Shown: in pieces, positions 17,099 through 27,323 of the stretch
Position numbering within the stretch: the stretch's first letter is position 1
How the letters are laid out: every line of letters begins with the position of its first letter
Assembly (NCBI GenBank): GCA_019113205.1
Contig: DXHX01000123.1
Coordinates: 62,001-126,000, forward strand
Origin: Candidatus Pseudogracilibacillus intestinigallinarum
Lineage (GTDB): Bacteria > Bacillota > Bacilli > Bacillales > Amphibacillaceae
DNA: 64,000 bases
Direction: 5' to 3'
The notes under the pieces: generated by a model
What the model was told of the DNA's origin: nothing
The model's input: the letters and a program-made list of their open reading frames with translations, nothing else
Database searches by the model: none
Made by a program: the position numbers and the translations under genes

Positions 17099-18343
17099 AT
17101 GTCAAACGAACGTGTACTAATTTTAGCAGTAAAAAAAGCAACACAAACGGATAAACAATTTGAAGCAACAGTCGAAGAGTTAAATTCCTTAAGTTATACT
17201 GCTGGTGGAGAGGTTATGGAGACTTTAACACAAGCAAGAGATAATATTCATCCTGTCACATATGTTGGACATGGAAAATTAGATGAAGCACAAACAATTG
17301 TGGATGCAGAAGATATCGATTTAGTGATTGCAAATGACGAATTATCTCCTGGACAGTTACGTAATTTGAATGATCATTTAGGAGTCCGTGTAATCGACCG
17401 AAGTCAATTAATATTAGATATTTTTGCTAGTCGTGCCAAAACGAAAGAAGGACAATTGCAAGTTGAACTTGCTCAGCTACAATATACATTGCCACGCTTA
17501 CATGGAATGGGGCTCGTATTATCACGACTTGGTGGTGGAATTGGAACGAGAGGACCAGGGGAGACAAAATTAGAAACAGATCAACGGCATATACGAAGAC
17601 GTATTGACGATATTAAACGTCGGTTAAAAGACGTTGTGAAACAGCGGGAGCAGTACCGTAAGCGAAGAAAACAAAATAAAGTGTTTCAAATTGCGATTGT
17701 TGGTTATACGAATGCTGGTAAGTCGACGATTTTTAATCGATTAACAAGTGAAAGGTCTTTAGAGGAAGATTTACTGTTCGCTACATTAGATCCGTTAACG
17801 AGAAAAATTCAATTACCTTCAGGATTTGAATGTTTGCTTACTGATACGGTTGGATTTTTACAAGCATTGCCGACATCTTTAATTGCTTCCTTTAAATCAA
17901 CCTTAGAGGAAGTCACAGAAGCGGATTTCTTATTACATGTTGTCGATAGTTCAAATGAAGATTATGTACAACACGAACGTACTGTTTATGAAATTTTGGA
18001 AGAACTTGATGCTCATACAATTCCGATGTTAACTGTGTACAATAAAACAGATTTATTAGAGGCGGATTTTTTCCCATCATCTGATCCATCTATTCAAATA
18101 CACGCCCATGATGAAAATGATTTAGGAAAGTTATTGCATAAAATGGAAGACATTTTAAAAAATGAATGGGAATTTTATTCAGTCTCTTTAGAAGCTTACG
18201 AATCAAAAGAGTTGCATCAATTTACAAAACATACGATTATAACAAAGAAGGAGTATAATGAGGAAACATTCCGGTATGATTTAGAAGGCTATATTCCACA
18301 TGCACACCCATTACAGAAAATTTTAAAGGAGAAACAAGAGTAA
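17099..18343 (+). CDS. hflX: GTPase HflX (ribosome-associated)
   Basis: The 414-residue GTPase splits or rescues stalled ribosomes. The N-terminal glycine-rich linker GGGIGTRGPGETKLETD is diagnostic, followed by G1 GYTNAGKSTIFN, G3 DTVGF and G4 NKTD. Start at 17099 follows AGAGG; upstream in-frame codons overlap the end of spoVK. In B. subtilis the orthologue (ynbA) also directly follows spoVK. Confidence 0.93.
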   Translation: MSNERVLILAVKKATQTDKQFEATVEELNSLSYTAGGEVMETLTQARDNIHPVTYVGHGKLDEAQTIVDAEDIDLVIANDELSPGQLRNLNDHLGVRVIDRSQLILDIFASRAKTKEGQLQVELAQLQYTLPRLHGMGLVLSRLGGGIGTRGPGETKLETDQRHIRRRIDDIKRRLKDVVKQREQYRKRRKQNKVFQIAIVGYTNAGKSTIFNRLTSERSLEEDLLFATLDPLTRKIQLPSGFECLLTDTVGFLQALPTSLIASFKSTLEEVTEADFLLHVVDSSNEDYVQHERTVYEILEELDAHTIPMLTVYNKTDLLEADFFPSSDPSIQIHAHDENDLGKLLHKMEDILKNEWEFYSVSLEAYESKELHQFTKHTIITKKEYNEETFRYDLEGYIPHAHPLQKILKEKQE

Positions 18344-18344
18344 T

Positions 18345-19607
18345 ATGTTACAAAATGAATTAATAGAAAAACTAGAAGCACAATGTGCACCTTATTTTAC
18401 ATCAATTAATCAGATGGTAGAAATAAACCAAAAAAAAGTATTAAACGCGTTTCGAGAAGAACAGATCGGTGATCACCATTTTAGTTCTACGGATGGTTAT
18501 GGTTATGATGATCAAGGACGAGATGGATTAGAAGCGTTATATGCTCGTGTATTTGGTGGGGATGATGCATTAGTCCGTCCCCAAATTGTTTCCGGAACAC
18601 ATGCTATTGCAACAGCATTATATGCGATGTTACGTCCTGGAGATGGGCTTTTATACATTACAGGAGCACCATACGATACATTGGATCAAGTAATTGGAAA
18701 AAACACATCAAATACTGGAAGTCTTAAAGATTATGGTGTTCGGTACAATGAAGTTTTATTAAAAGATGATCAAACGATTGACTATGAAGGAATTAAAAAT
18801 GCGATCAATGAACATACGAAAGTTGTAGGTATTCAACGTTCGAAAGGATATGAAAACCGTCCTTCATTTACAATCGATGCAATTGAACAAATGATTCAAT
18901 TTGTAAAAGAAATAGATGAAAACATTATTGTGTTTGTTGATAATTGTTATGGGGAATTTGTTGAGGACCGTGAGCCTTTAGAGGTTGGCGCTGATATTAT
19001 GGCTGGGTCTTTAATTAAAAATCCAGGTGGTGGACTCGTTCGTGCCGGAGGATATATCGTAGGAAAAGAGGATTTAGTTGAACTTGCTGCAAATCGATTA
19101 ACAGCACCAGGACTAGGAAAAGATGCTGGAGCAACATTAAATATGTTACAAGAGATGTATCAAGGATTTTTCCTTGCACCACATGTAGTAGGAGAAGCAT
19201 TAAAAGGGGCTATTTTCACTGCACGGTTAATGGATTATGTCGGTGTGGAAACAGCACCTACATATACTGATAAACGTACAGATATTATTCAGGCAATGAC
19301 GTTCCATCATGAAGAAGCGATGATCAAATTTTGTGAAGCCATTCAGGCAAATTCACCAATCAACTCGTATGTAGCACCATACCCAAGTGAGATGCCAGGG
19401 TATGAAGAAAAAGTAATTATGGCTGCAGGAACGTTTATCCAAGGGGCTAGTATTGAATTATCTGTTGACGGACCGATTAAACCTCCGTATACGGCTTTTT
19501 TACAAGGTGGTTTAACATATGCACATGTTAAAATTGCCATTATTCAAACAGTAGAAAAGCTAATTCAAGATGGATTATTGGATCCTTTAACTTTTCCAGA
19601 ATTGTAA
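18345..19607 (+). CDS. ynbB: PLP-dependent protein of the YnbB / methionine gamma-lyase-like family
   Basis: The 420-residue protein begins 1 bp after hflX stops, so the two are translationally linked. It has the fold-type I features of the family once called aluminium-resistance protein: SGTHAIATALYAMLRPGDG for cofactor phosphate binding, DNCYGEFVE, and the probable PLP lysine in GSLIKNPGGG. The physiological reaction is not established for the family. The gene order hflX-ynbB is as in B. subtilis. Confidence 0.88.
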   Translation: MLQNELIEKLEAQCAPYFTSINQMVEINQKKVLNAFREEQIGDHHFSSTDGYGYDDQGRDGLEALYARVFGGDDALVRPQIVSGTHAIATALYAMLRPGDGLLYITGAPYDTLDQVIGKNTSNTGSLKDYGVRYNEVLLKDDQTIDYEGIKNAINEHTKVVGIQRSKGYENRPSFTIDAIEQMIQFVKEIDENIIVFVDNCYGEFVEDREPLEVGADIMAGSLIKNPGGGLVRAGGYIVGKEDLVELAANRLTAPGLGKDAGATLNMLQEMYQGFFLAPHVVGEALKGAIFTARLMDYVGVETAPTYTDKRTDIIQAMTFHHEEAMIKFCEAIQANSPINSYVAPYPSEMPGYEEKVIMAAGTFIQGASIELSVDGPIKPPYTAFLQGGLTYAHVKIAIIQTVEKLIQDGLLDPLTFPEL

Positions 19608-19629
19608 GTGACATAGTTTAGGATAAATA

Positions 19630-19672
19630 AAAACGGTAAAGTTCATCAGTTTTTGATAAGCTTTACCGTTTT
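19630..19672. terminator. Bidirectional terminator between ynbB and lexA
   Basis: AAAACGGTAAAG pairs perfectly with CTTTACCGTTTT around a 19-nt loop, between convergent genes. Confidence 0.9.
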
Positions 19673-19675
19673 CAC

Positions 19676-20293
19676 TTAGAATGCACGATATAGGCCAATT
19701 ACCTTTCCTAAAATAATGACATTATTTAATAGGATCGGTTCCATAGCATCGTTTTCAGGTTGTAGGCGAATATGATCTGTTTCTTTATAAAATCTTTTTA
19801 CGGTTGCCTCGTCTTCGTCCGTCATTGCGACGACAATATCTCCGTTATTTGCTACACTTTGTTGTTTTACAATTACTCTATCACCATTAAAAATTCCGGC
19901 GTTGATCATACTATCCCCATCAACTTCTAATAAAAACACATTATCTTCCCGATGTGCGAGTGATGTTGGGACTGGCGCATATTCTTCGATATTTTCTATT
20001 GCTGTAATCGGTGCACCAGCAGTTACCTTACCAATTAAAGGAGCATAACGTGCCGTATCTTTTTCAATATTTTGGAATGACGGATCAACAATTTCAATTG
20101 CTCTTGGCTTTGTTGGGTCTCTACGAATATATCCTTTATTTTCAATTCGTTCTAAATGACCGTGTACAGTAGAACTAGAAGCTAAACCAACTGCTTTGGC
20201 AATCTCACGAACAGAAGGAGGATATCCTTTCATTTCTACTTCATGAACGATATAATCATAAATCATCTGTTGCCTTTTTGAAAGTTTTTCCAA
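19676..20293 (-). CDS. lexA: SOS repressor LexA (DinR)
   Basis: This 205-residue repressor has the winged-helix part ([25 protein letters not shown]), the autocleavage Ala-Gly in [10 protein letters not shown], the catalytic serine in GDSMINAGI and the lysine in [11 protein letters not shown] at 20293 is preferred over GTG at 20302: GAGGTGA is optimally spaced from it and the length equals B. subtilis LexA. It is divergent from ynzC, with LexA-box-like sequences between. The divergent yneA and yneB found in B. subtilis are absent. Confidence 0.95.
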   Translation of the reverse strand: MEKLSKRQQMIYDYIVHEVEMKGYPPSVREIAKAVGLASSSTVHGHLERIENKGYIRRDPTKPRAIEIVDPSFQNIEKDTARYAPLIGKVTAGAPITAIENIEEYAPVPTSLAHREDNVFLLEVDGDSMINAGIFNGDRVIVKQQSVANNGDIVVAMTDEDEATVKRFYKETDHIRLQPENDAMEPILLNNVIILGKVIGLYRAF

Positions 20294-20341
20294 GAACCTC
20301 ACCTCATCTGTCTATATAATTACTTTCATTTTATCAAAATG

Positions 20342-20366
20342 CGAACAGAAGTCAAACATAAGTTCC
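20342..20366. promoter_or_regulatory. Candidate LexA/DinR operators between lexA and ynzC
   Basis: The Bacillus LexA box is GAAC, 4 nt, GTTC. At 20353-20366 AAACATAAGTTC matches with one half-site mismatch, and CGAACAGAAGTCA at 20342 keeps the left half. Both lie just upstream of lexA, where an autoregulatory site is expected. Confidence 0.45.
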
Positions 20367-20453
20367 CATATTTGTTCGGTAGAAATGTTCTATTTCTGAA
20401 AGGTTGTCTGAAATGTAAAGTTATTATAGAATATTATGTGGCGCATTTGTATC

Positions 20454-20478
20454 TATACAAAATATTGTATAGTATAAT
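20454..20478 (+). promoter_or_regulatory. Inverted repeat and -10 element upstream of ynzC-tkt
   Basis: TATACAA (20454) and TTGTATA (20465) form a perfect 7-bp inverted repeat with a 4-bp spacer, directly before a TATAAT at 20473-20478. The position fits an operator over a promoter; the binding protein is unknown. Confidence 0.4.
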
Positions 20479-20537
20479 ATAAGTAACATATAGATATATT
20501 TTTATCATATGTAACTTAGGAATTAAGAGGTGAGAAC

Positions 20538-20768
20538 ATGTTAACGAAAGAAAAACTTGAACGTATCAATTACCTCGCTAAAAAAGCAAAAAGTGAGACA
20601 TTGACGCAAGAAGAAAAACAAGAACAACAAGAGCTTCGTCAAGAATATTTACAAAGTATTCGTCAATCATTTACTAATCAAATAACTTCTGTTACGGTGA
20701 TCGACCCAGAAGGGAACGATGTAACACCGGACAAAGTAAAACAAATAAAAAGAAATAGAGACAAATAA
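20538..20768 (+). CDS. ynzC: YnzC / DUF896 family small protein
   Basis: The 76-residue, charged, helical protein has the family N-terminus (LERINYLAKKAKSETLT followed by a Glu/Gln-rich helix) and VTVIDPEGNDVTPDK. B. subtilis ynzC lies in the SOS-controlled yneA-yneB-ynzC group; here it is kept next to lexA without the other two. Start after AAGAGGTGAG. tkt follows 24 bp later. Molecular function unknown. Confidence 0.88.
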   Translation: MLTKEKLERINYLAKKAKSETLTQEEKQEQQELRQEYLQSIRQSFTNQITSVTVIDPEGNDVTPDKVKQIKRNRDK

Positions 20769-20792
20769 TATATTTAAAGGAGCTAATAACAG

Positions 20793-22790
20793 ATGCAAGT
20801 GGAACAATTATCAGTAAATACAATTCGTACATTATCAATGGATGCAATACAAAAAGCAAACTCTGGTCACCCAGGATTACCGATGGGTGCCGCACCAATG
20901 GCTTATACATTGTTTACAGACTTCTTAAATCATAATCCAAAAAACTCTAAATGGTTTAATCGTGATCGCTTCATTTTATCTGCTGGACATGGTTCAATGT
21001 TATTGTATAGTTTATTACATTTATCTGGATATGATGTAACAATGGATGATATTAAAAATTTCCGTCAATGGGGTTCTAGAACACCTGGACATCCAGAAGT
21101 ATTAGATACAGACGGAGTCGAAGCAACGACTGGTCCATTAGGACAAGGTGTAGCAATGGCTGTTGGTATGGCAATGGCAGAGGCACATTTAGCAGCAAAA
21201 TACAATAAAGAGAACTTCAACATTATTGACCATTACACTTACTCATTAGTTGGTGATGGAGATATTATGGAAGGGATTTCTCATGAAGCTGCATCCCTTG
21301 CTGGACACTTAGCTTTAGATAAATTAATTGTATTATATGATTCGAATGATATTTCATTAGACGGAGATTTAGATCGATCATTTTCTGATAGTACAGAAGA
21401 TAGATTTAAAGCTTACGGTTGGCAAGTAATTCGTGTCGAGGATGGAAGAGATTTACAAGCCATCCATCAAGCAATTGAAGAAGCGAAAGCGAATACGACA
21501 CAACCAACATTAATTGAAGTTAAAACAATTATCGGGTATGGTTCACCAAATAAATCGGATTCCTCAGCATCACACGGTGCCCCACTTGGAGAGGACGAAA
21601 TTGCTTTAACGAAGGAATATTATGGTTGGGACTACGAAGAAACTTTCCACGTTCCAGAGGAAGTATATGAAGATTTCAATAAGAAAGTTGTGCAAAAAGG
21701 CGCAAACTTAGAAGAAGCATGGAATACGTTATTTGGCGAATATAAAGAAGCATACCCAACATTAGCAGAAGAACTACAACTTGCAATTAACGGTGAACTT
21801 CCTGCTAATTGGGATGGAAATTTACCAACATATAAAGTAGGCAAAGATACATTAGCTTCTCGTGTTGCTTCAAGCGAAATGATTAATGCTATTAGTAAAA
21901 CTGTTCCTAGCTTTTTTGGAGGAAGTGCTGACTTAGCAAGTTCAAACAATACGATGATGAAAGAAGAAACTGATTTCACAAAAGAATCGTACGAAGGTCG
22001 TAATATTTGGTTTGGTGTACGAGAATTTGCGATGGGTGCAGCATTAAACGGAATGGCATTACACGGTGGTTTAAAAGTATATGGCGGAACATTTTTTGTC
22101 TTTAGCGATTATGTACGTCCGGCAATGCGCTTATCGGCTATTCAAAATGCTCCTGTCACTTACGTGTTTACACATGATTCAATTGCAGTGGGAGAAGACG
22201 GTCCAACACATGAACCGATTGAACATTTAGCATCTTTACGTGCGATGCCGAACTTATCTGTTATACGTCCAGCTGATGGAAATGAAACAAATGCAGCTTG
22301 GCGTTTAGCTTTAGAAACAACAGACAGACCGACTGCATTAGTGTTAACACGCCAAGGTTTACCAACTTTAGATGGCACACAAGAAAATGCATATGAAGGT
22401 GTTAAACGTGGTGCATATGTTATTAGTAGAGAAAATGCTAAATTAAATGGTATTTTAATTGCGACTGGTTCTGAAGTAAACTTAGCGATCGATGCTCAAA
22501 AAGCATTACTTGAAAAAGGGATCGATGTTCGTGTCGTAAGCATGCCTTCTTGGGATCGTTTCGAAGCACAAGATGCAGCATATAAAAATGATGTTTTACC
22601 AAAAGACGTTACAGCACGTGTAGCAATCGAAATGGCTGCATCACTTGGTTGGGAACGTTATGTAGGTTTTGATGGAAAAGTACTAGGAATAGATAAATTC
22701 GGTGCTTCGGCTAACGGAAACATCGTAATTGAAAAGTACGGCTTCACAGTAGAAAATGTTGTAAAACATATGGAAGAAGTTCTTGCGTAA
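20793..22790 (+). CDS. tkt: Transketolase
   Basis: The 665-residue thiamine-diphosphate enzyme exchanges two-carbon units in the non-oxidative pentose phosphate pathway. Visible are [10 protein letters not shown], the TPP motif [20 protein letters not shown], and the signature [19 protein letters not shown]. Start follows AAAGGAGC. yneF follows as in B. subtilis. Confidence 0.97.
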   Translation: MQVEQLSVNTIRTLSMDAIQKANSGHPGLPMGAAPMAYTLFTDFLNHNPKNSKWFNRDRFILSAGHGSMLLYSLLHLSGYDVTMDDIKNFRQWGSRTPGHPEVLDTDGVEATTGPLGQGVAMAVGMAMAEAHLAAKYNKENFNIIDHYTYSLVGDGDIMEGISHEAASLAGHLALDKLIVLYDSNDISLDGDLDRSFSDSTEDRFKAYGWQVIRVEDGRDLQAIHQAIEEAKANTTQPTLIEVKTIIGYGSPNKSDSSASHGAPLGEDEIALTKEYYGWDYEETFHVPEEVYEDFNKKVVQKGANLEEAWNTLFGEYKEAYPTLAEELQLAINGELPANWDGNLPTYKVGKDTLASRVASSEMINAISKTVPSFFGGSADLASSNNTMMKEETDFTKESYEGRNIWFGVREFAMGAALNGMALHGGLKVYGGTFFVFSDYVRPAMRLSAIQNAPVTYVFTHDSIAVGEDGPTHEPIEHLASLRAMPNLSVIRPADGNETNAAWRLALETTDRPTALVLTRQGLPTLDGTQENAYEGVKRGAYVISRENAKLNGILIATGSEVNLAIDAQKALLEKGIDVRVVSMPSWDRFEAQDAAYKNDVLPKDVTARVAIEMAASLGWERYVGFDGKVLGIDKFGASANGNIVIEKYGFTVENVVKHMEEVLA

Positions 22791-22858
22791 AATTATTGTT
22801 TTATAACGACGAATTGTTTATACTGTAAAGGGAACATTTTGAAGGAGGATCATAGTTT

Positions 22859-23089
22859 ATGTCAACGATTTGGGTAGTATTGATCGCAATATTAGCATTA
22901 GTTGCTGGGGTTGCACTTGGATTTTTCCTAGCTAGAAAATATATGATGGATTATTTAAAGAAAAACCCACCAATTAATGAACAAATGTTACGCACAATGA
23001 TGATGCAAATGGGTCAAAAGCCATCGCAAAAGAAAATAAATCAAATGATGCGTGCCATGAGTAATCAAATGGATAATCCGAAAAAATAA
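22859..23089 (+). CDS. yneF: YneF / UPF0154 membrane protein
   Basis: The 76-residue protein has one N-terminal membrane helix ([20 protein letters not shown]) and a methionine-rich basic tail ([20 protein letters not shown]). Strong AAGGAGG precedes the ATG. The position after tkt and the length match the family; function unknown. Confidence 0.9.
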   Translation: MSTIWVVLIAILALVAGVALGFFLARKYMMDYLKKNPPINEQMLRTMMMQMGQKPSQKKINQMMRAMSNQMDNPKK

Positions 23090-23192
23090 GCAATATTGAT
23101 ACAATTTTATTAAGTTTTTGAGATGAGTAAATTTGATTCACTTCCCGTTGATTTTAAGTACATGGAAACAAAAATTTAAAATCACACAAATT

Positions 23193-23235
23193 AAACACCT
23201 TTTTAATAGTTAATCTGTTAAAAAGGTGTTTTTTG
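23193..23235 (+). terminator. Terminator downstream of tkt-yneF
   Basis: AAACACCTTTTTAA pairs with TTAAAAAGGTGTTT and a T-rich tail follows. Of the 424-bp gap 23090-23513, only this hairpin and the SigK-like promoter at 23450 are recognisable. Confidence 0.85.
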
Positions 23236-23449
23236 TTTTCGATTAGTAGTTGATGAATGATTGTTAGCAAAATATAACATGTTAAAACAGATGAAAAATT
23301 TGAGAAAGTATTCAGAAGTGTATGTACAGAATAATTTTTAAAAACTTTTATCGTAGTTCGTTTAGTGGAAGTTCTCCGAGTGAACTATCTTTGTGAGCGT
23401 AAAACATTAGATTTTTCAATTAAACATTGATAAAATGTACGATATAGTG

Positions 23450-23476
23450 ACGGCTTTTCTCTTAACACATATAGTA
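23450..23476 (+). promoter_or_regulatory. Candidate SigK promoter of the 79-residue gene
   Basis: AC at 23450-23451, exactly 16 bp, then CATATAGTA at 23468-23476 matches the late mother-cell SigK consensus at all fixed positions. The ATG follows 38 bp downstream with GGAGGG between. Confidence 0.55.
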
Positions 23477-23513
23477 ATATCGAAGAATGTTTTCATGTTA
23501 GGAGGGAGCAACT

Positions 23514-23753
23514 ATGGTTAATCATGAGCAATATCCAAATAAATGGGTACAATATTTAATGAATGGTATTATTTATATGGAGCGCATGATGAAAGTATTG
23601 TTATCATTACGTCCTTATATGGACCAATATGGCCCATTATTGCAACAATTAGCTGTTATTTATAAGGCAATGAAAATGATCCAAGAAGAAGGACAAAATG
23701 ATCATACTTTTAGTAATGAAACAAATGTACATGAACCAATTTTGTACATTTAA
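23514..23753 (+). CDS. Small hypothetical protein, probably sporulation-expressed
   Basis: The 79-residue protein has a strong ribosome site (AGGAGGGAG) and a SigK-like promoter. A central helix is rich in Met, Leu and Tyr ([20 protein letters not shown]). The stretch [22 protein letters not shown] loosely resembles the C-terminal part of YqfQ/VrrA-type spore proteins; this likeness is from memory and weak. No signal peptide. A coat or spore-associated role is inferred from the promoter only. msrAB starts 19 bp later. Confidence 0.6.
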   Translation: MVNHEQYPNKWVQYLMNGIIYMERMMKVLLSLRPYMDQYGPLLQQLAVIYKAMKMIQEEGQNDHTFSNETNVHEPILYI

Positions 23754-23772
23754 CATACGGAGGGATACTAAT

Positions 23773-24732
23773 ATGGCAACTGAAAAAGCAACATTTGCAG
23801 GAGGATGCTTCTGGTGTATGGTAGAACCTTTTGATGAACAACCAGGTATAATAGAGGTTACATCTGGATATACAGGAGGTACGGTAGAAAATCCGACATA
23901 TAAACAAGTTTGTTCTAATACGACGGGACATGTGGAAGCAGTTCAAATTACATTCGATCCAACGATTTTTCCTTATGAAGAGTTAGTAACCCTTTTTTGG
24001 CAACAAATTGATCCGACAGATGATGGGGGACAATTCCATGATCGTGGGGATTCGTATAGAACTGCTATCTTTTATCATAATGAAACACAGAAAAAAATTG
24101 CTGAGGAATCAAAACAAACGTTAATAGATAGTAAGAAATTTCAAAAACCAATTGTTACACCGATTATTCCAGCAAAAACATTTTATCCTGCAGAAGAAGA
24201 GCACCAATACTTTTATAAACGAAATATGTTTCATTATAAAACGTATAAACGTGGATCTGGAAGAGAACAGTTTATTAAAGATAATTGGTCAAAGCGATTT
24301 GATCCAGAAGATTTAAAAGAATCGTTAACAGAGCAACAATATTATGTAACACAAGAAAATGGAACAGAACCTCCGTTTCAAAACGAGTATTGGGACCATT
24401 TTGAGGACGGTATATATGTTGATATTGTTTCAGGTGAAGTACTGTTTTCATCGAAAGATAAATATGACGCACAATGTGGATGGCCTAGCTTTACAAAACC
24501 TGTCATGAACAAACAAGTAATCGAACATCTCGATACAACACATGGTATGGTTCGTACTGAAGTTCGCAGTAAAGAAGGTAACTCTCACTTAGGTCATGTA
24601 TTTCCTGACGGCCCACAAGAGGCAGGTGGTTTACGTTATTGTATTAATTCAGCTTCCATTCGCTTTATTCCAAAGGATGAAATGGTAGAAGAGGGTTATG
24701 AAAGATATTTATATTTATTTAATGAACGATAA
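23773..24732 (+). CDS. msrAB: Fused peptide methionine sulfoxide reductase MsrA-MsrB
   Basis: The 319-residue bifunctional enzyme repairs both stereoisomers of methionine sulfoxide. The N-terminal MsrA domain has the GGCFWCM nucleophile near residue 12. The C-terminal MsrB domain has [16 protein letters not shown] and [11 protein letters not shown] with the reactive cysteine. MsrB zinc CxxC pairs are not seen. Start at 23773 follows CGGAGGG; the longer frame overlaps the upstream gene. Confidence 0.95.
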   Translation: MATEKATFAGGCFWCMVEPFDEQPGIIEVTSGYTGGTVENPTYKQVCSNTTGHVEAVQITFDPTIFPYEELVTLFWQQIDPTDDGGQFHDRGDSYRTAIFYHNETQKKIAEESKQTLIDSKKFQKPIVTPIIPAKTFYPAEEEHQYFYKRNMFHYKTYKRGSGREQFIKDNWSKRFDPEDLKESLTEQQYYVTQENGTEPPFQNEYWDHFEDGIYVDIVSGEVLFSSKDKYDAQCGWPSFTKPVMNKQVIEHLDTTHGMVRTEVRSKEGNSHLGHVFPDGPQEAGGLRYCINSASIRFIPKDEMVEEGYERYLYLFNER

Positions 24733-24762
24733 TATTATTATGTAAACTAGAGGTGGCAAATA

Positions 24763-24969
24763 ATGATCCATGTAAATTGGGAAAAGAACGAAGTAATCAA
24801 ACAAGTGAAATGTATGCATGCAAATGCAAAAAAGTATAAAGTTAACAATATGCTCACAGAAGGTAATGTTTACGATGTAATAAACGAGACAGATGAATTT
24901 ATATTCGTGATTGACAATAGTAAACGTGTGGCAGGTTATTATAAAGAATATTTTGAAGAAATTGTATAA
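24763..24969 (+). CDS. Conserved small protein, DUF6501-like
   Basis: The 68-residue acidic/basic protein reads MIHVNWEKNEVIKQVKC and ends in VAGYYKEYFEEI. I recognise this pattern in small Bacillus proteins annotated DUF6501, from memory. GAGGTGG precedes the ATG, and a strong terminator follows 9 bp after the stop. It is 30 bp after msrAB and may be cotranscribed. Function unknown. Confidence 0.7.
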   Translation: MIHVNWEKNEVIKQVKCMHANAKKYKVNNMLTEGNVYDVINETDEFIFVIDNSKRVAGYYKEYFEEIV

Positions 24970-24977
24970 AAATCGAC

Positions 24978-25016
24978 AAAAATCCACTCTCATATATGAA
25001 TGAGGGTGGATTTTTG
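24978..25016 (+). terminator. Terminator after the msrAB operon
   Basis: AAAATCCACTCTCAT pairs with ATGAGGGTGGATTTT (one mismatch) and ends in a T-run. Confidence 0.88.
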
Positions 25017-25109
25017 TATTAAATTATTTCTCATACTATAGTTCTTGTAATATATTTGTTATAATTGATAGATAATGCATATTATTGTAAACAATGTGAG
25101 GGAATACGT

Positions 25110-26546
25110 ATGTTTAAAAACTTAACTTGGCCAATTGTACTAGTTATCATTTCTGTTATATTGACAGTTGGTGTCGTATTTGCAGGTATTATTTTAATGG
25201 AAATTGAAAAAGTTACGAGTGCCAAAGCAGTGACAATGGATGTAGAAAAAGAAGAAATTGATGATCAACTTATTTTAGAAACAAAAATGAAAGAGGCTGA
25301 ATTATATACTTCCAAAATAACCCAACCTATTATAAACGAAAAGACAATTGATGGTCAAATTGAAAGATGGATTCGCCAACATGAAGATCATTTTATGGAA
25401 GAAATGTTAGTCGTAATGGAAGAAAAAAGAACCTTAGATGAAGGAGAAAATAATCATCTTGCAATATCGACAGATTATTACAAAGCAAATGACGATATAT
25501 ATACATTTTTATTAAAAGGGTCGATCGTGAAAAATAATAAAGAAACAGATTCATTTCAACAGTATTTTACTGTGAATGTAAAAGAAGATAAATTCGTATC
25601 ACTCCATGATGTGATTGACATGAATGAATCATTAAAAAATATGATTAAAAAAGAAATGAACAAACAAGAATTCGAATTTGACGAGGCTAATTTTGATTCG
25701 ATAACAAGTAATGAAGAAAAAATCCAGTGGGCATTGACAGACGATTCGATTCTATTTATATATGAAAAAGGAGCAATTGGGAATAATGAAGGAGAAATCG
25801 AAATTGCCATTCCATATGTAGATGCATATAAATCGTTAACAGAACCATATTATGCTTTATTAATCACAGATGAGTTGCAGCAAATCATCAACTCAGCACC
25901 ACGTGAATTAGATCCAAATGGAAAATATATTGCACTAACATTTGATGACGGACCAGATGAACAAGTAACACCGAGAATACTAGAAACTTTAGAAGAATTT
26001 GATGCAAAAGCAACATTTTATATGTTAGGTCGCAATGCTACTAGATATCCATATATTGCAGAAATGGTCGCGCAAGATGGTCATGAAATAGCAAATCATA
26101 GTATTACACATGCGAATCTAAACGCAATTACAGCGGCAGCTATTAAAGATGAAGTTTCCTTGTCGCAGCAGCAAATAAAAGATGCTACAGGGATTGCACC
26201 AACATCATTTAGGCCACCATATGGTGAATATAATAATATTGTGTTGGAACAAGCGAAACAGACAGATCAAATTGTAACGATGTGGACGATTGATACGTTA
26301 GATTGGCAAAGTAAAAATACAAACGCTATTTTACATAATGTATCAATGAGTACAAATGGTGATATTGTGTTAATGCATGATATACATCCAACAACTGCAG
26401 ACGCTTTACCAACTGTATTGAAATATTTACAAGATCAAGGGTTTGAATTTATTACAGTAAGTGAAATGTTACAATTAGAAGAGAATCATATAGAAGTTGG
26501 TCCATATTATGGAACAAAAAAGGAAAATAACGAGCAAGCATATTAA
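25110..26546 (+). CDS. Membrane-anchored polysaccharide deacetylase, PdaC-like
   Basis: The 478-residue extracellular protein has one N-terminal membrane helix (about residues 5-29). A DUF3298-type region follows (about 110-260; FTVNVKEDKFVSLHDV). Then comes a NodB domain: ALTFDDGPDE gives the catalytic Asp and metal Asp, HEIANHSITH the metal His pair, RPPYGEYNN, WTIDTLDWQSKN and VLMHDIHP. The arrangement matches B. subtilis PdaC, which deacetylates N-acetylmuramic acid and affects lysozyme resistance. Start at 25110 follows GAGGG. Chitooligosaccharide activity is also possible. Confidence 0.88.
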   Translation: MFKNLTWPIVLVIISVILTVGVVFAGIILMEIEKVTSAKAVTMDVEKEEIDDQLILETKMKEAELYTSKITQPIINEKTIDGQIERWIRQHEDHFMEEMLVVMEEKRTLDEGENNHLAISTDYYKANDDIYTFLLKGSIVKNNKETDSFQQYFTVNVKEDKFVSLHDVIDMNESLKNMIKKEMNKQEFEFDEANFDSITSNEEKIQWALTDDSILFIYEKGAIGNNEGEIEIAIPYVDAYKSLTEPYYALLITDELQQIINSAPRELDPNGKYIALTFDDGPDEQVTPRILETLEEFDAKATFYMLGRNATRYPYIAEMVAQDGHEIANHSITHANLNAITAAAIKDEVSLSQQQIKDATGIAPTSFRPPYGEYNNIVLEQAKQTDQIVTMWTIDTLDWQSKNTNAILHNVSMSTNGDIVLMHDIHPTTADALPTVLKYLQDQGFEFITVSEMLQLEENHIEVGPYYGTKKENNEQAY

Positions 26547-26562
26547 TGTTGCTCGTTATTTT
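26524..26562 (+). terminator. Terminator overlapping the end of the deacetylase gene
   Basis: AAAATAACGAGCAA pairs perfectly with TTGCTCGTTATTTT. The left arm is inside the last codons. Confidence 0.85.
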
Positions 26563-26571
26563 ATATCTAAC

Positions 26572-26606
<35 letters not shown>

Positions 26607-26623
26607 TAAGTGAAAATATAAGG

Positions 26624-26669
26624 CTTGTTTTAATAGTACTCTGTTACCTTTATTTCCTATTAAAACAAG
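26624..26669 (-). terminator. Terminator downstream of luxS
   Basis: CTTGTTTTAATAG and CTATTAAAACAAG form a perfect 13-bp stem just beyond the luxS stop codon. The T-tract on the minus strand is only moderate. Confidence 0.7.
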
Positions 26670-26688
26670 TTTCATTTATATTATGTAT

Positions 26689-27153
26689 CTAAAAAACTTC
26701 ACGCCACTCATCTTTATGATCGAGCATTTCTTTTGCAAGTGTTTTTGCTCCTTCTAAACTATGACTAGCAGCCCAACCACATTGTACTTCATTACATCCA
26801 GGTACTTCAGTAGCTTTTAGGACATCCTCTAAAATATTTTCCACTAATTGAATGATATCTTCATAGCTAAAATGATTAATTACTGATAAATAATAGCCAG
26901 TTTGACATCCCATTGGGCTTATGTCGACAATTTTGTCAGAATAATTGCGACTTATTTCTGCCATTAAGTGCTCTAATGAATGAATGGCAGGCATATCCAT
27001 ATGTTCTTTATTCGGTTGCTTGAAGCGAAGGTCATATTTGTATACTTCATCTCCATTTAAACCTTTCATTTTACCTGCTAACCGAATATAAGGTGCCTTT
27101 ACTTTCGTATGATCTAAGTTAAAGCTTTCGACATTTAATTTTTGAACCATCAT
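26689..27153 (-). CDS. luxS: S-ribosylhomocysteine lyase (autoinducer-2 synthase)
   Basis: The 154-residue metalloenzyme cleaves S-ribosylhomocysteine to homocysteine and the AI-2 precursor. The metal site is HSLEH (with the later Cys in PGCNEVQCG), and [11 protein letters not shown] contains the catalytic cysteine. AAAGGAG precedes two adjacent ATGs; either may be used. It stands alone, followed by its own terminator. Confidence 0.96.
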   Translation of the reverse strand: MMVQKLNVESFNLDHTKVKAPYIRLAGKMKGLNGDEVYKYDLRFKQPNKEHMDMPAIHSLEHLMAEISRNYSDKIVDISPMGCQTGYYLSVINHFSYEDIIQLVENILEDVLKATEVPGCNEVQCGWAASHSLEGAKTLAKEMLDHKDEWREVF

Positions 27154-27286
27154 GTCTACTCCTTTCGAAATGATAAGTTAATTACTATTGCAATTAAAGT
27201 TTAATGTACAATAACATATTTCTGAAACAATGTCAAACAGTTGTCAGAAAATTTAAAATGATGATACGAATGATACGTATAAATAC

Positions 27287-27322
27287 AAAAAACTTACCAC
27301 GGGAATTTGTGGTAAGTTTTTT
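27287..27322. terminator. Terminator of the rhodanese gene
   Basis: AAAAAACTTACCAC and GTGGTAAGTTTTTT form a perfect 14-bp stem, 1 bp after the stop of the minus-strand gene. Confidence 0.9.
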
Positions 27323-27323
27323 G

